Positions 52,866 through 62,157 of a stretch of DNA of 64,000 bases are shown one piece after another. The stretch spans positions 1,597,924 through 1,661,923 of the forward strand of contig NZ_KB850224.1 in assembly GCF_000369805.1 (NCBI RefSeq), given 5' to 3'. Position numbers and translations under genes: made by a program. The notes beneath the pieces are model-generated. The model was not told the DNA's origin and did no database searches. It was given only the letters and a program-made list of their open reading frames with translations. The stretch comes from Acinetobacter sp. NIPH 2100 (lineage in GTDB: Bacteria; Pseudomonadota; Gammaproteobacteria; Pseudomonadales; Moraxellaceae). How positions within the stretch are numbered: the stretch's first letter is position 1; every line of letters starts with the position of its first letter.

Positions 52866-52892
52866 AGAGCTCGTCACAAGATGAGCTTTTTT
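52866..52892 (+). terminator. intrinsic terminator
   Basis: AGCTCGTC, loop ACAA, GATGAGCT with T-run. Confidence 0.8.
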
Positions 52893-53029
52893 ATTGACCT
52901 TATAAACTTTGCTTTTACATAAAGTCGAAATAAGTGCGTTCTTTTTAATCAATCCTTACTCATGCAAACAGTCAAAAAATCCTGATCGCTTAAGATAAAG
53001 ATTCAATGATGAATGAGAGCATTTTTAAA

Positions 53030-54901
53030 ATGACAAATACTTTTGAATATAAACAAAAAAATTTAAAAACAACTCCCGCTGTAAATATCCAGACGTCAAT
53101 GATTAATCGTTTTAGTCCAAAGTACTGGCGCATTGATGGCCCACAAACCATGTCTTTTGCGATTACCAATTATGGCAATGGCTTTGAAGCATCCTTCCGC
53201 TCACGTACCACAACCGATCTTGCGGGGATTATTTGGGATTCATATGATGCGAAAGACCATAAATTTTTGGCTTATGAAACCAAATATGATTATAGCGGTG
53301 TGATTTGGGATTTCGATATTGAACTGTCAGCATCTATGCCAATGTTAAATAATCCAACCTTAACACCAACATTGACGGTGCAATATAAAGCCAATGGTGA
53401 GGACAAGGTCGCCTACATTGTCTTATTTAATTATGCCAATCAGCCAGCGTCTCGCTCAGCGCATATTCATATCAATTGGAATACGGTCAAGGCAGGCTTT
53501 GCAGCAACCGATTCTTTTCCTGTTACTAATATTCAGCGAATTTCTTTCTCTGGATTTACCTCGAACTACAATGCTCACTCGACCCAACCATTAACCCAAG
53601 CAGAAGATGGCTATATCCGTATCACCAACTCTGTAACTACGGGGCCAAATGCCAAACTTACGCTCAAGCGGGTTTCTGTGCCGCAGCATAACTATGGCAT
53701 TTGTACTAGTTATGATGATCATTATGATCTCAACCCACAGCGATTGGTCGATAATATGCAGGCTTTGGGCTACCACGGTTTGATTAATCATTATTGTGGC
53801 ATGTCAAAATACCCTGAAATGTCTTGGAAAAGTGATATCAATAAATGGCAAATTCCAGATACATTGGTGAGTAACCAAGCTGTTGTGAATCCCTGTACCC
53901 GTAAATGGCATGAGCGCTTCTCGCAGGCATTGCAAAGCGTAGGGATGCTGCCTGTATTTGGTGTGAGCTTTGAAATGTATTCATTAGCTGCAAATGAGTT
54001 TTGGGCACAACGTGATTGGAATAGCAACTTAGGTCGTACGGGTTATGAGCCACCTAGTTATTTTTTCAGCCCTTGTGACCAAAATGCTTTGGCATATCTG
54101 CATAAAGTATTTATCGAGTTTGCAGATATGATGGTCGTAGGGGGATGTCCCGTGAATATGCAGATCGGTGAACCATGGTGGTGGTATAACCAAGGCACAG
54201 ATTTACCTTGTGTCTATGATTTTCCAACCAAGCTGGCATTTAATGCAGACACTGGTTTATATGCGCCAGATTTGGGAACGATTTATGATGCGGTCCATAA
54301 AACAGGGACACCATATGATGAGTTTAAGGCTTGGTTACGCAACAAACTTGGGCAGACATGTCGAGATATTCGTACAGTGGTTAAAACCAAGTATCCAACG
54401 GCGAAAGTGTGTCCATTGATTTTCTTCCCAACGATTCGGACACCTATTGAAACCTTGGCGACAGATATCAATTATCCAAGTGAGCACTATAGCTATCCGA
54501 ATTTTGATTACATCATGACGGAAGCCTATGACTGGATTTTGGAAGCGCGTTTAGGTTTAGCACATCAAGCTGTAGCAGAGATTCCTACACAAGATTTGAA
54601 CTATCCAGCCGATAAAGTGGCTTATTTGACAGGATTTGTCCCTGATTCATCAATTGCACACCTGTATGGATTTGATAAGACCAAGCCTTATCGAACACCA
54701 ATTTGGCAGCGTGTATTTGGGGATATGAAGAATAATCAACCTTTAGGACTGATGAAGCAGTTTATTTGGGCCTATCCGCAAGTGATGCAGGATTCTGTGA
54801 CCATTGATACAGTACAGGCACCCAATGGATTCTTTGTTGAAAATACATTGTGCACGCCAATTAGTGACGATACGCCGTATCCGCCTGAAATTTATCTATA
54901 A
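53030..54901 (+). CDS. large unrecognised protein, beta-sandwich plus TIM-barrel-like, ~623 aa
   Basis: Not confidently recognised. The N-terminal ~200 residues are beta-rich (FAITNYGNGFEASFRSRTTT, GVIWDFDIELSASMP, HIHINWNTVKAGFA), like a carbohydrate-binding or jelly-roll domain. From ~215 on, the pattern GICTSYDDHYDL ... LGYHGLINHYCGMSKY ... MLPVFGVSFEMYS ... VNMQIGEPWWWYN ... FDYIMTEAYDWILEA reads as successive beta-alpha units of a TIM barrel with Glu, Asp and aromatic residues at strand ends. There is no signal peptide. The layout recalls the TIM-barrel tail-sheath proteins of some phages or a glycoside hydrolase; which of these is unresolved. The start is ATG 53030 or 53006. Confidence 0.6.
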   Translation: MTNTFEYKQKNLKTTPAVNIQTSMINRFSPKYWRIDGPQTMSFAITNYGNGFEASFRSRTTTDLAGIIWDSYDAKDHKFLAYETKYDYSGVIWDFDIELSASMPMLNNPTLTPTLTVQYKANGEDKVAYIVLFNYANQPASRSAHIHINWNTVKAGFAATDSFPVTNIQRISFSGFTSNYNAHSTQPLTQAEDGYIRITNSVTTGPNAKLTLKRVSVPQHNYGICTSYDDHYDLNPQRLVDNMQALGYHGLINHYCGMSKYPEMSWKSDINKWQIPDTLVSNQAVVNPCTRKWHERFSQALQSVGMLPVFGVSFEMYSLAANEFWAQRDWNSNLGRTGYEPPSYFFSPCDQNALAYLHKVFIEFADMMVVGGCPVNMQIGEPWWWYNQGTDLPCVYDFPTKLAFNADTGLYAPDLGTIYDAVHKTGTPYDEFKAWLRNKLGQTCRDIRTVVKTKYPTAKVCPLIFFPTIRTPIETLATDINYPSEHYSYPNFDYIMTEAYDWILEARLGLAHQAVAEIPTQDLNYPADKVAYLTGFVPDSSIAHLYGFDKTKPYRTPIWQRVFGDMKNNQPLGLMKQFIWAYPQVMQDSVTIDTVQAPNGFFVENTLCTPISDDTPYPPEIYL

Positions 54902-54915
54902 GTAATATCCAAAAA

Positions 54916-54951
54916 AGAAGTGGTTTTAAAATTAAAACCACTTCTATTTTT
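54916..54951 (+). terminator. intrinsic terminator
   Basis: AGAAGTGGTTTTAA and TTAAAACCACTTCT, a perfect 14-bp stem, with T-rich tail. Confidence 0.9.
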
Positions 54952-54962
54952 ATCATTTATTC

Positions 54963-55094
54963 AATTTTAAAGCACAATTATCTAATAGCGATGCGGATAT
55001 TGGAGAGACATCCATAGAATTTTTGCTTGAGCATATGCAGTTAAACTTTTCTTACCCAACAGGTACAAAAGATATCTACGGTGTCAGTCTTTAA
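54963..55094 (+). pseudogene. 3' fragment of a lost gene
   Basis: A 43-codon open stretch reads FKAQLSNSDADIGETSIEFL then EHMQLNFSYPTGTKDIYGVSL and stop, protein-like in composition, but no upstream start codon is available in frame. It lies directly after the terminator of the large gene. The family is not recognised. Confidence 0.4.
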
Positions 55095-55159
55095 TGATAA
55101 ATTAGAACAAATGACCCGCGATAGCGGATTTTTATGAATTTATCGTATGCAGCATTGTT

Positions 55160-55492
55160 ATGAAAATCAGAATTCTATCTCTCGGCCTAATTTCAATCCT
55201 ATTTGTTGGTTGTAATAAACAACCAGAAGTTAAAACTGAGCAAGCACAAGAAAGTTTTGAAGTTGTGGACAACAAGATTTCCGAGTACATGGACATTTTG
55301 GACAACCCAGATACACCCAAACAAGAGCAGACACGGGTACTTTGCAAAGATTATCCAAATCTGTATGAATCAAAGTATATTCCTGCTTTGCTAAAACTTG
55401 CACCAAAGGACTACACCAAAGAGAAGCTGATATCTGATTTAAAAGTATCGACTGATTATTATGCTGAAAAACTGGATATTGTTTGTAAATAG
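55160..55492 (+). CDS. hypothetical lipoprotein, 110 aa
   Basis: The signal peptide MKIRILSLGLISILFVGC carries lipobox FVGC (Cys18). The mature domain is helical and acidic (KTEQAQESFEVVDNKISEYMDIL) with two cysteines (VLCKDYPN, the final DIVCK). No family is recognised. The ribosome site is weak. It is one of several small envelope proteins in this region. Confidence 0.7.
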   Translation: MKIRILSLGLISILFVGCNKQPEVKTEQAQESFEVVDNKISEYMDILDNPDTPKQEQTRVLCKDYPNLYESKYIPALLKLAPKDYTKEKLISDLKVSTDYYAEKLDIVCK

Positions 55493-55669
55493 TGATGTGT
55501 AGAGAGGGGATTTTCCTCTCTTACTTTTAAAGAGCAGGCATTTTATAAAATTTGAGGTCTATCGTTATCTTCATTTCATTATTTTTTTAAATAAGAATTA
55601 ATCTCATTTTACAATTTGCTATGCTAAGATCTGCAGCTGGTAAATGCATTGATCTAAAATAATATTATC

Positions 55670-56179
55670 ATGAAGAAAATCCTTTCGATTACATCAATTT
55701 TGATGTGTAGCACACATGTTTGCGCTATCGAGTCTGACTTTCAGCAGTCCATTCATATTGCTGCAGAGAACACACTTTATAGTCCAAATCAAAATAGTTT
55801 CTCCGCTTCAAATATTCAAATCAAACAAGGGACGATTGATATCCAAGCGGCTAAAGCGATTGGAACAATGAAAAATGGGCAGCCTGACCAACTTACGCTA
55901 ACTGGAAGTCCTGTCAGATTTCAACAGAAAGTGAGTGAGGAGAAGGGAATGGTTTATGGTAAAGCCAATCGTGTTGATTACAATACCTCAGCAACAGAGA
56001 TCGTATTAAAAGGCAATGCATCAATTCTCATGGATGGCTCAAGTATTTCAGGTGAAACACTCAGATATAATTTAACCATAGGTGATGTCGAGGCTCGCGG
56101 TAGTTCGAATAAACGCGTTCAGATCATTATTCCACCTCAGAGAAAGGTAGAGATGAAGCCCCTCAAAACCAGCAGGTAA
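55670..56179 (+). CDS. orphan LptA/OstA-like periplasmic protein
   Basis: A 169-residue exported protein with signal peptide MKKILSITSILMCSTHVCA. The mature part has the OstA pattern: IHIAAENTLYSPNQNSFSASNIQIKQGTIDIQA (the D-x-x-G/N-I-x-I-K-x-GT-x-I block), QLTLTGSPVRFQQKV, GKANRVDYNTSATEIVLKGNASI and GETLRYNL, as in LptA of the LPS bridge. It lies alone, without lptB, lptC or kds genes, so it is a second LptA-like protein rather than the main one; its partner is unknown. Confidence 0.85.
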   Translation: MKKILSITSILMCSTHVCAIESDFQQSIHIAAENTLYSPNQNSFSASNIQIKQGTIDIQAAKAIGTMKNGQPDQLTLTGSPVRFQQKVSEEKGMVYGKANRVDYNTSATEIVLKGNASILMDGSSISGETLRYNLTIGDVEARGSSNKRVQIIIPPQRKVEMKPLKTSR

Positions 56180-56369
56180 ACTTTAGTGGGAATGGAACAA
56201 TGGCCTAAAGATGGTTGTGCTGAGCAGTATTGTGGTTTTTTTATACGTTAGATACAGAAAAATTATCTCTGCGCCAAAATCTGTCGTTTAGTTAGTGTTG
56301 TGGCCTTGAAAAACTGGAATTAGAACATATTATAATTTTTTCTTATTCTGATATCACAGGCGGAATACG

Positions 56370-56651
56370 GTGAACGAAGAAATTTTGTTACCCGCTTCAA
56401 AAGCAACTGCAATTTCCAACGCGAATGTTAAAAAGTTAACTGTAGATAAAATTCTCTCAAAGATTTCCAGTACGATCAAATTAAGGGCCAATGATGGCGA
56501 CCGAGATGCCTTGCAACAATTTTCAAAACATGAGGTAAGTAGCGAAGACGCAGATATTGTTGTGACGGAATTGAAGGAAGCCGGTTATAGAGTTTTCTTA
56601 AATCCTAATTTTACCAATACCAATATTCAGTTTCAGCTCGAGTGGGATTGA
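56370..56651 (+). CDS. hypothetical protein, 93 aa
   Basis: A soluble mixed chain (NEEILLPASKATAISNANVKK ... VVTELKEAGYRVFLNPN ... IQFQLEWD). It begins with GTG preceded by GGCGGAA at a suitable distance. The central ELKEAGYRVFL resembles a phage-protein helix-strand unit, but no family is named. A terminator follows the stop. Confidence 0.65.
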   Translation: MNEEILLPASKATAISNANVKKLTVDKILSKISSTIKLRANDGDRDALQQFSKHEVSSEDADIVVTELKEAGYRVFLNPNFTNTNIQFQLEWD

Positions 56652-56666
56652 GTAAAAAGTCAGTCT

Positions 56667-56695
56667 AAAGCCCCAAATATTATTGGGGCTTTTTA
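56667..56695 (+). terminator. intrinsic terminator
   Basis: AAAGCCCCAA and TTGGGGCTTT with T-run. Confidence 0.85.
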
Positions 56696-56836
56696 TTGTG
56701 TGTCCAAAATGTTGTGCTTCAATAAAAGTGAAACAGGCCATTGCTGTTCGAAAAATTGCATTTACCTGAAGCTAAAAAATCCCTAAATGTTTAATAAAGT
56801 TGCCTATAATGTTGTAAAGCACAATTCGGGCAAAAA

Positions 56837-57094
56837 ATGAGCTTAAAAGGATTCTTTTTTATCATAGTGGGAACGACACTGGCTTTCGTGAGCTACTTCT
56901 ATTGGGATTATAAAAAAACAGGGGGCTATCCGAAGAATAGTGATGGTTATTATGGTTATTCTTTTCCGATAGACAATGGATTAAACAACCCTGAGGATTG
57001 TGAACTGGCAAATACAGAAAACCCAGAACAGCCGCCAGTATCAAAAGAATGGATGGAAGGTTGTCGGAAGTATTTTGAGATGAATTACAAATAG
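56837..57094 (+). CDS. small membrane-anchored protein, 85 aa
   Basis: An N-terminal hydrophobic segment (FFFIIVGTTLAFVSYFYW) is followed by an extracytoplasmic, Tyr/Gly/Pro-rich acidic domain with two Cys (PEDCELA, MEGCRKYF). It is similar in style to the four-Cys proteins but not clearly homologous. The ribosome site is weak. The function is unknown. Confidence 0.65.
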   Translation: MSLKGFFFIIVGTTLAFVSYFYWDYKKTGGYPKNSDGYYGYSFPIDNGLNNPEDCELANTENPEQPPVSKEWMEGCRKYFEMNYK

Positions 57095-57291
57095 CTTGTG
57101 GTTTTTATAATTTATAAAAGATTGATATTTTAGACGATGGCTTATAGAAATAGACTACAACTTAATAACTTTCAGAGTATTTTTAACTTGAAAACTTTAA
57201 TACAAAAATCAGATTTGATATGATTTTCGTATTATTCTAGTTTCTTAGATTGCTTGATTTATTTATATAACATTAGAAAAGTGGTTTTTAT

Positions 57292-58063
57292 ATGAAAAAT
57301 TTAACTAGAGCTATTTTTTCTAGCTTCATGGTACTTTCTTTAAGTACTCAAACATCAGCAAATATTTATATTCCTGTTTCCCTTTTTAAGAAAGCAAATA
57401 AATCCCAGTTTGTAAAAGCACAAGCTTTGAAAACAGAAGAGTTTAATGTATCAACAATACAATTGTTAGAAGAAGGTTTTGTACCGATTAAATCGCAGAA
57501 ATTTAATGGAAGAGACAGTTCAAAAGGTTATGACTATATCGTTAATGAATTGGGGAAAAAGAGCAGACTCACTCGGCGCTCAGATAGTATTATTTAGCAA
57601 TAATCAATCAACAGAATCAATAGGATACTATAATTTCTTAACACCAGCTCCTCATAATTCTCAAAATCAAGCGGAAAATAATGGCTTTGGGAGCGTGAAT
57701 ACATCCAATAATATCAATGGAGCCTTAACTCAATCAGCCCCCATTTATCAACCACAAAAAGAATATACAGTCAGTTACTTTTATAGGTTTGAGTCAATTA
57801 CAGGAATTTATCCCATTGATTTATCTGATTTAGACAAATCTAGAACTGGATACTTAGAAGGTATAAAGGCTAAAGTTATATCAAAGAAATCTGCCGCTTT
57901 CGGGGAAATATTGGAGGACGACATTATTCTAAAAATTAATGATATTGTGGTAAGAGATGTAAGTCATTTTGTAGATATTTCTAATTACCTAAAGAAAGAG
58001 ACTGTTAAGTTTGAAATTTTACGAAAAGGCCAAAAAATGACTAAAGAAATATCAATCACATAA
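57292..58063 (+). pseudogene. secreted PDZ-domain protein split by a one-base frameshift
   Basis: Frame 1 from ATG 57292 encodes a signal peptide (ending SANIYIP) and reads to VNELGKK. Frame 2, overlapping from 57479, continues ADSLGAQIVLFSNNQST to the end at 58063 and contains a PDZ domain (residues ~200-255; YLEGIKAKVISKKSAAFGEI and DIILKINDIVV). Joining the frames at the GGGGAAAAAG tract near 57553-57562 restores a ~256-residue protein, and the whole interval is one base longer than a multiple of three. It may be a mutation, slippage-prone phase variation, or a sequencing error. The role is unknown; the PDZ domain suggests binding of C-termini in the envelope. Confidence 0.75.
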
Positions 58064-58121
58064 TATTTTCTCTTTAGGATTATTGATTGTATGACCCACC
58101 AACTTCAAGTCTGTAGAATAG

Positions 58122-58162
58122 AAAAAACTAAAAAAGCACCCGTAGGTGCTTTTTTAGTTTTT
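58122..58162. terminator. bidirectional terminator PDZ gene/ybdG
   Basis: AAAAACTAAAAAAGCACC, loop CGTA, then the reverse complement; an 18-bp stem between convergent genes. Confidence 0.9.
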
Positions 58163-58165
58163 AAT

Positions 58166-59413
58166 TTAAGCTTTGGTCTCTTGCTCTGTCGTAAGCAATT
58201 GAAAATCATGACCAGATGGCGCTTGGTAAATTCGTAGACCAAATTCAGGAATGATCGCAATTAGATGATCAAAAATATCAGATTGGATTGCTTCATAAGA
58301 AGCCCATGCAATGGTATTGGTAAATGCATAGATTTCTAAAGGCAAGCCTTCACTGGTAGGCTGCATTTGACGTACCAAAATAGTTTGGTTTTGGGCTATA
58401 CCTTGGTGCTGACGTAAGTAAAACTCAACATAAGCGCGGAATGTCCCAAGATTAGTCAAACGACGCTGGTTATACTGAGACTGATTGCTCAAATGATTAT
58501 TGAACTCTTCAATTTCAGATTTTTTAGCATCGAGGTACTGGTCGAGTAGCAAGAAATCTTTTAGTTTTTGCTGCTCCGCATCACTCATGAAGTGAACACT
58601 GCTTTGATCTAGAAACAGTGAACGTTTAATACGACGACAACCAGATTCACTCATCCCACGCCAGTTTCTAAAGGTGTCCGTCACCAGCTTATTGGTTGGA
58701 ATGGTGGTAAAAGTCTTATCAAAGTTCTGTACGGTCACTGTATGTAATGACATATCAATGACATCGCCGTCTGCATTTAACGATGGCATTTCAATCCAGT
58801 CACCAATACGAACCATATCATAAGAAGCAATTTGAACACTGGCAACTAAAGAAAGAATGGTATTTTGGAACACCAACATCAACACTGCAGCCATTGCACC
58901 GAAGCCTGCAAGTAAAGTAAACACATCTTTTTTCAAGAAAGTGCCTAAAATCATCAGGCCACAGACAACAAATAAGATGAGTTTAACAAGTTGCAGATAG
59001 CCCTTAATCGGTTTGTTTCTGGATTTAGGATTACGTTGATAGACCAAATTAAAGATGTTCAATGCTTCACTGATAGTGAGTGCAAGCGTCAGGAAGATAA
59101 AGGCTTGTGCACCCATTTGTACGAAGCTAATGAACTTCTCCGGCAAATGTGGAACAGTCACAATACCATTCATAATCACGAGAGCTGGAACAATATTCGC
59201 AAAGCGGCGGGTAACACTATGCTGTGCAAATATTGCTTGGTTTGGGGATTTAAATTTTGTAATTAAGTGGCGAATACCACGGACAATAATTCTTTTAGCT
59301 ATAAAGTTTGCAAGTGCTGCAAACAAAATCAAAACTGCTAATGCAAGCGTTGTTTCTAGCCATGGGTAATGGCTAAGCTCGCTACGCATATAATTTAAAT
59401 AATCCAAACCCAA
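58166..59413 (-). CDS. ybdG: mechanosensitive channel, MscS family (YbdG-like)
   Basis: A 415-residue inner-membrane protein, the same length as E. coli YbdG, the miniconductance-type channel. Five hydrophobic spans precede the MscS pore-lining helix (LLAGFGAMAAVLMLVFQNTILSLVASVQI) and the beta domain (RIGDWIEMPSLNADGDVIDMSLHTVTVQNFD, then TIPTNKLVTDTFRNW). The C-terminal domain has the YbdG-specific insertion (NQSQYNQRRLTNLGTFRAYVEFYL). Protects against osmotic downshock. It is monocistronic. Confidence 0.92.
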   Translation of the reverse strand: MGLDYLNYMRSELSHYPWLETTLALAVLILFAALANFIAKRIIVRGIRHLITKFKSPNQAIFAQHSVTRRFANIVPALVIMNGIVTVPHLPEKFISFVQMGAQAFIFLTLALTISEALNIFNLVYQRNPKSRNKPIKGYLQLVKLILFVVCGLMILGTFLKKDVFTLLAGFGAMAAVLMLVFQNTILSLVASVQIASYDMVRIGDWIEMPSLNADGDVIDMSLHTVTVQNFDKTFTTIPTNKLVTDTFRNWRGMSESGCRRIKRSLFLDQSSVHFMSDAEQQKLKDFLLLDQYLDAKKSEIEEFNNHLSNQSQYNQRRLTNLGTFRAYVEFYLRQHQGIAQNQTILVRQMQPTSEGLPLEIYAFTNTIAWASYEAIQSDIFDHLIAIIPEFGLRIYQAPSGHDFQLLTTEQETKA

Positions 59414-59527
59414 AACACCTTATAAATTCTTAAAGTAAGAATTGTAAGGTGTAATAGGGATTTATATAAGTTTGATCACAGTTTACATACGATTTGTAAA
59501 GGCATTTTTACATAAGTCTGAAGTGAT

Positions 59528-60067
59528 TTACCACATCAGATCATCTGGAATAACGTATGCTGCATATGGATCTTCTTCATCTGTGGTTTGATCATTTTTC
59601 TCAGTATTATTATTCACTAAGATGAAACCCTGCATTTTCTGATCAATTTTTTCTGCAAGTGCTTTAGGCAGATAAGCATAGCTCTCTTGATCTTTGGCAA
59701 CCACCAACGAACCAGAAACAAGTGCATTATAAACTTGCTGTGAAAGGTAGACCTTTTTGATTTTACCTTCATCAATAAATTGATAGGTGATGTCACCTTC
59801 AATTTCTTTGACTTTATGGTGTTTGATCATTTGGATGATAGATGCTTTTAACGCTTTTTCTTCTAAGATGTTCTGCTTTTCTAAATTCAATGCTTGGTCT
59901 TTGGCTAACTTTTCTTGCTTGGCACGATCAATTTCAGCTTTCAATGCCGCATCATCATTTTGTCCTGTGCGTTGCCCATGCTGTGCTTGTTTGGTTAATT
60001 TCTTAGCTTTCTTATTATCAACCAAACCCGCTTTTAACAACTGAGCTTGCAATGCATTTTTAACCAT
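59528..60067 (-). CDS. yaiL: DUF2058 (YaiL) protein
   Basis: A 179-residue protein: KNALQAQLLKAGLVDNKKAKKLTKQAQHGQR at the start, a highly charged coiled-coil centre, then YQFIDEGKIKKVYLSQQVYNAL. This is the YaiL/DUF2058 pattern. Family members are annotated as nucleoprotein or polynucleotide-associated enzyme; their exact role is not established. It starts 3 bases after the stop of the DUF1275 gene on the same strand, so the two form an operon. Confidence 0.88.
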   Translation of the reverse strand: MVKNALQAQLLKAGLVDNKKAKKLTKQAQHGQRTGQNDDAALKAEIDRAKQEKLAKDQALNLEKQNILEEKALKASIIQMIKHHKVKEIEGDITYQFIDEGKIKKVYLSQQVYNALVSGSLVVAKDQESYAYLPKALAEKIDQKMQGFILVNNNTEKNDQTTDEEDPYAAYVIPDDLMW

Positions 60068-60070
60068 AAT

Positions 60071-60751
60071 TCAATCCAAATTTGAGTTTGATGAAGAACG
60101 AAAATAGAAAATCCAGTAGGCCATACTCATTGCCAAGCTTAAGCCAGTAGGAATGAGAAAGGTCTGTAATTTTAAATAAGGATAAAGCACACTCGCAATG
60201 AGTCCACCGCATAAAAAACCCATAAAAATGAGTAGGTGCAGAAAAATACGACGTTTTTCTACTTTTAGACCGCGTGCTTTATAGCCCAATGCTAAACCAA
60301 TATCAGTGAGGACACCAGATAAGTGCGTGGTACGAATAATAGCGCCTTTGTAATGGCTCACCATGGCATTTTGTACCCCCATGGCAACACAGGCCCACAA
60401 TAAACCATATCGCGGAAAATAGGGAAGTAACAACCAAGTGAGGAATAAAAAGATCGCAACCAAGCTCAATGGAAGGCCATAGTGTCGACCAAAGGCAACA
60501 TTGCCATTGCCAAGTATCAGGCCGCTATAAAAAGAGCCGATGACAAAGCAAATGACAACCAGACTTAGATAGATAAAATGCTCAGGCTGCCAGTCCAGTA
60601 AACTCATTGCAAGCATACTGACATTGCCAGTCATATGAGAAACAGATTGATGTAGCAGTGTAAATAAGCCTAAAACGTTTACCATCCCTGCATTCAGTGC
60701 AAGTAAGAAAGCACCAAGTTGAATCCAGTTGGGTAAACGTTGAAGTGGCAT
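60071..60751 (-). CDS. DUF1275 (YoaK) membrane protein
   Basis: A 226-residue integral membrane protein with about six spans. The YoaK family blocks are visible: AGMVNVLGLFTLLHQSVSHMTGNVSML and GVQNAMVSHYKGAIIRTTHLSGVLTDIG. Function is not established in the family; a transport role is presumed. Its stop lies 3 bases before yaiL and its start 6 bases after the sstT stop, so sstT-DUF1275-yaiL is one operon. Confidence 0.88.
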   Translation of the reverse strand: MPLQRLPNWIQLGAFLLALNAGMVNVLGLFTLLHQSVSHMTGNVSMLAMSLLDWQPEHFIYLSLVVICFVIGSFYSGLILGNGNVAFGRHYGLPLSLVAIFLFLTWLLLPYFPRYGLLWACVAMGVQNAMVSHYKGAIIRTTHLSGVLTDIGLALGYKARGLKVEKRRIFLHLLIFMGFLCGGLIASVLYPYLKLQTFLIPTGLSLAMSMAYWIFYFRSSSNSNLD

Positions 60752-60757
60752 ATTAAC

Positions 60758-61960
60758 CTATGAGTTTGGACGGTCTCTGAAATCAACTGCAGCGGTAAAT
60801 AACACATCCGTTGATGAGTTTAACGCGGTTTCTGTTGAATCTTGCAATACACTGATAATCATACCAATCGCAACAATTTGCATTGATATCTCAGATGATA
60901 TACCAAACAAGCTACAAGCAACAGGAATCAACAGCAAAGAACCACCAGCAACCCCTGATGCACCACAAGCAGAGACAGTGGCAACCACAGATAAAATGAT
61001 CATGGTGCTTAAACCAACTGGAATACCTAAGGTATGTACAGCTGCCAGAGTCAGTACTGTAATCGTCACTGCTGCACCCGCCATGTTAATGGTTGCGCCA
61101 AGCGGAATAGATACACTTGCAGTCGCTTCATTGACACCTAAACGTTGCGCAAGGTCTAAATTGACAGGAATGTTGGCTGCTGAACTACGCGTAAAGAAGG
61201 CTGTAATTCCACTTTCTTTTAAACAGGTAAAGACTAATGGATATGGATTCGCTTTCATCGTAATCGCAACTAGAATCGGATTGATGACAAGTGCAACAAA
61301 TGCCATGGTGCCAATCAATACGAATAAGAGATGCGCATAGCTTTTTAATGTTGCCAAGCCTGCATCAGCAAAGGTCACTGCAACTAAGCCAAAAATACCA
61401 ATAGGTGCGAAACCAATCACGGTATGAATGATTTTATTTACAGCATGAGCAACATCTGTCAAAACTTGCTTTGTATTGTCTGAACTATGACGTAAAGCCA
61501 ATCCCAAACCAACGGCCCAAGCTAAAATACCAATAAAGTTTGCTTCACCAATTGCTTGTACTGGGTTTGCAATAAAACTTAAAAGTAGATTCTTTAAAAT
61601 TTCTGCAAGACTGCCTGGTGCTTGAAGTCCAGTTTCTGCTGGTAAGTGCAAAAACAGTTGGCTTGGAAATAGGACACTTGCTGTTACGGCACTAAATGCG
61701 GCAAGTAGCATACCTACAACATATAATACAAGCACAGGTCTGATATTCGAGCTTTGACCGATCTGGAAATTTGCAATTGAAGATAGAACCAAAACAAAAA
61801 CTAAAATCGGTGCAACAGACTTTAATGCTTTAATGAATAATTCACCCAATAAACTTAAGTAGGGTGTAAAGTTAGGAAAGAGAAGAGCTACTCCAATCCC
61901 TAGAAAAATAGCGATAATAATTTTGCTAACTAAACTCAAGCGAGACAATACATTAAACAT
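60758..61960 (-). CDS. sstT: serine/threonine:sodium symporter
   Basis: A 400-residue dicarboxylate/amino-acid:cation symporter family protein. Family blocks: [19 protein letters not shown] near residue 47, the hairpin [45 protein letters not shown], and [23 protein letters not shown]. The SstT-specific start [21 protein letters not shown] fits. Imports serine and threonine with sodium. It is the first gene of a three-gene unit. Confidence 0.93.
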   Translation of the reverse strand: MFNVLSRLSLVSKIIIAIFLGIGVALLFPNFTPYLSLLGELFIKALKSVAPILVFVLVLSSIANFQIGQSSNIRPVLVLYVVGMLLAAFSAVTASVLFPSQLFLHLPAETGLQAPGSLAEILKNLLLSFIANPVQAIGEANFIGILAWAVGLGLALRHSSDNTKQVLTDVAHAVNKIIHTVIGFAPIGIFGLVAVTFADAGLATLKSYAHLLFVLIGTMAFVALVINPILVAITMKANPYPLVFTCLKESGITAFFTRSSAANIPVNLDLAQRLGVNEATASVSIPLGATINMAGAAVTITVLTLAAVHTLGIPVGLSTMIILSVVATVSACGASGVAGGSLLLIPVACSLFGISSEISMQIVAIGMIISVLQDSTETALNSSTDVLFTAAVDFRDRPNS

Positions 61961-62157
61961 ATAAAGGCCTTATAAACCTATGCACGGTTTAAGGTTAAAC
62001 AAGCGCGGTATTCTATACCTAAGTACCGTGAATAATAAAATTTTTTTTGCAATTCAATTACTTTAAAAATAACCAAAAAATTAACACAATGTTTTTTAAA
62101 AAAAATTAGGAAAACATGACACATCCTTTTGTATAAAAAAAATCCAATAAAAGCCGT

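Noticed and set aside
56188..56247. 19-codon peptide after the LptA-like gene
   Set aside because: Too short, no clear ribosome site, and no terminator or conservation evidence visible.
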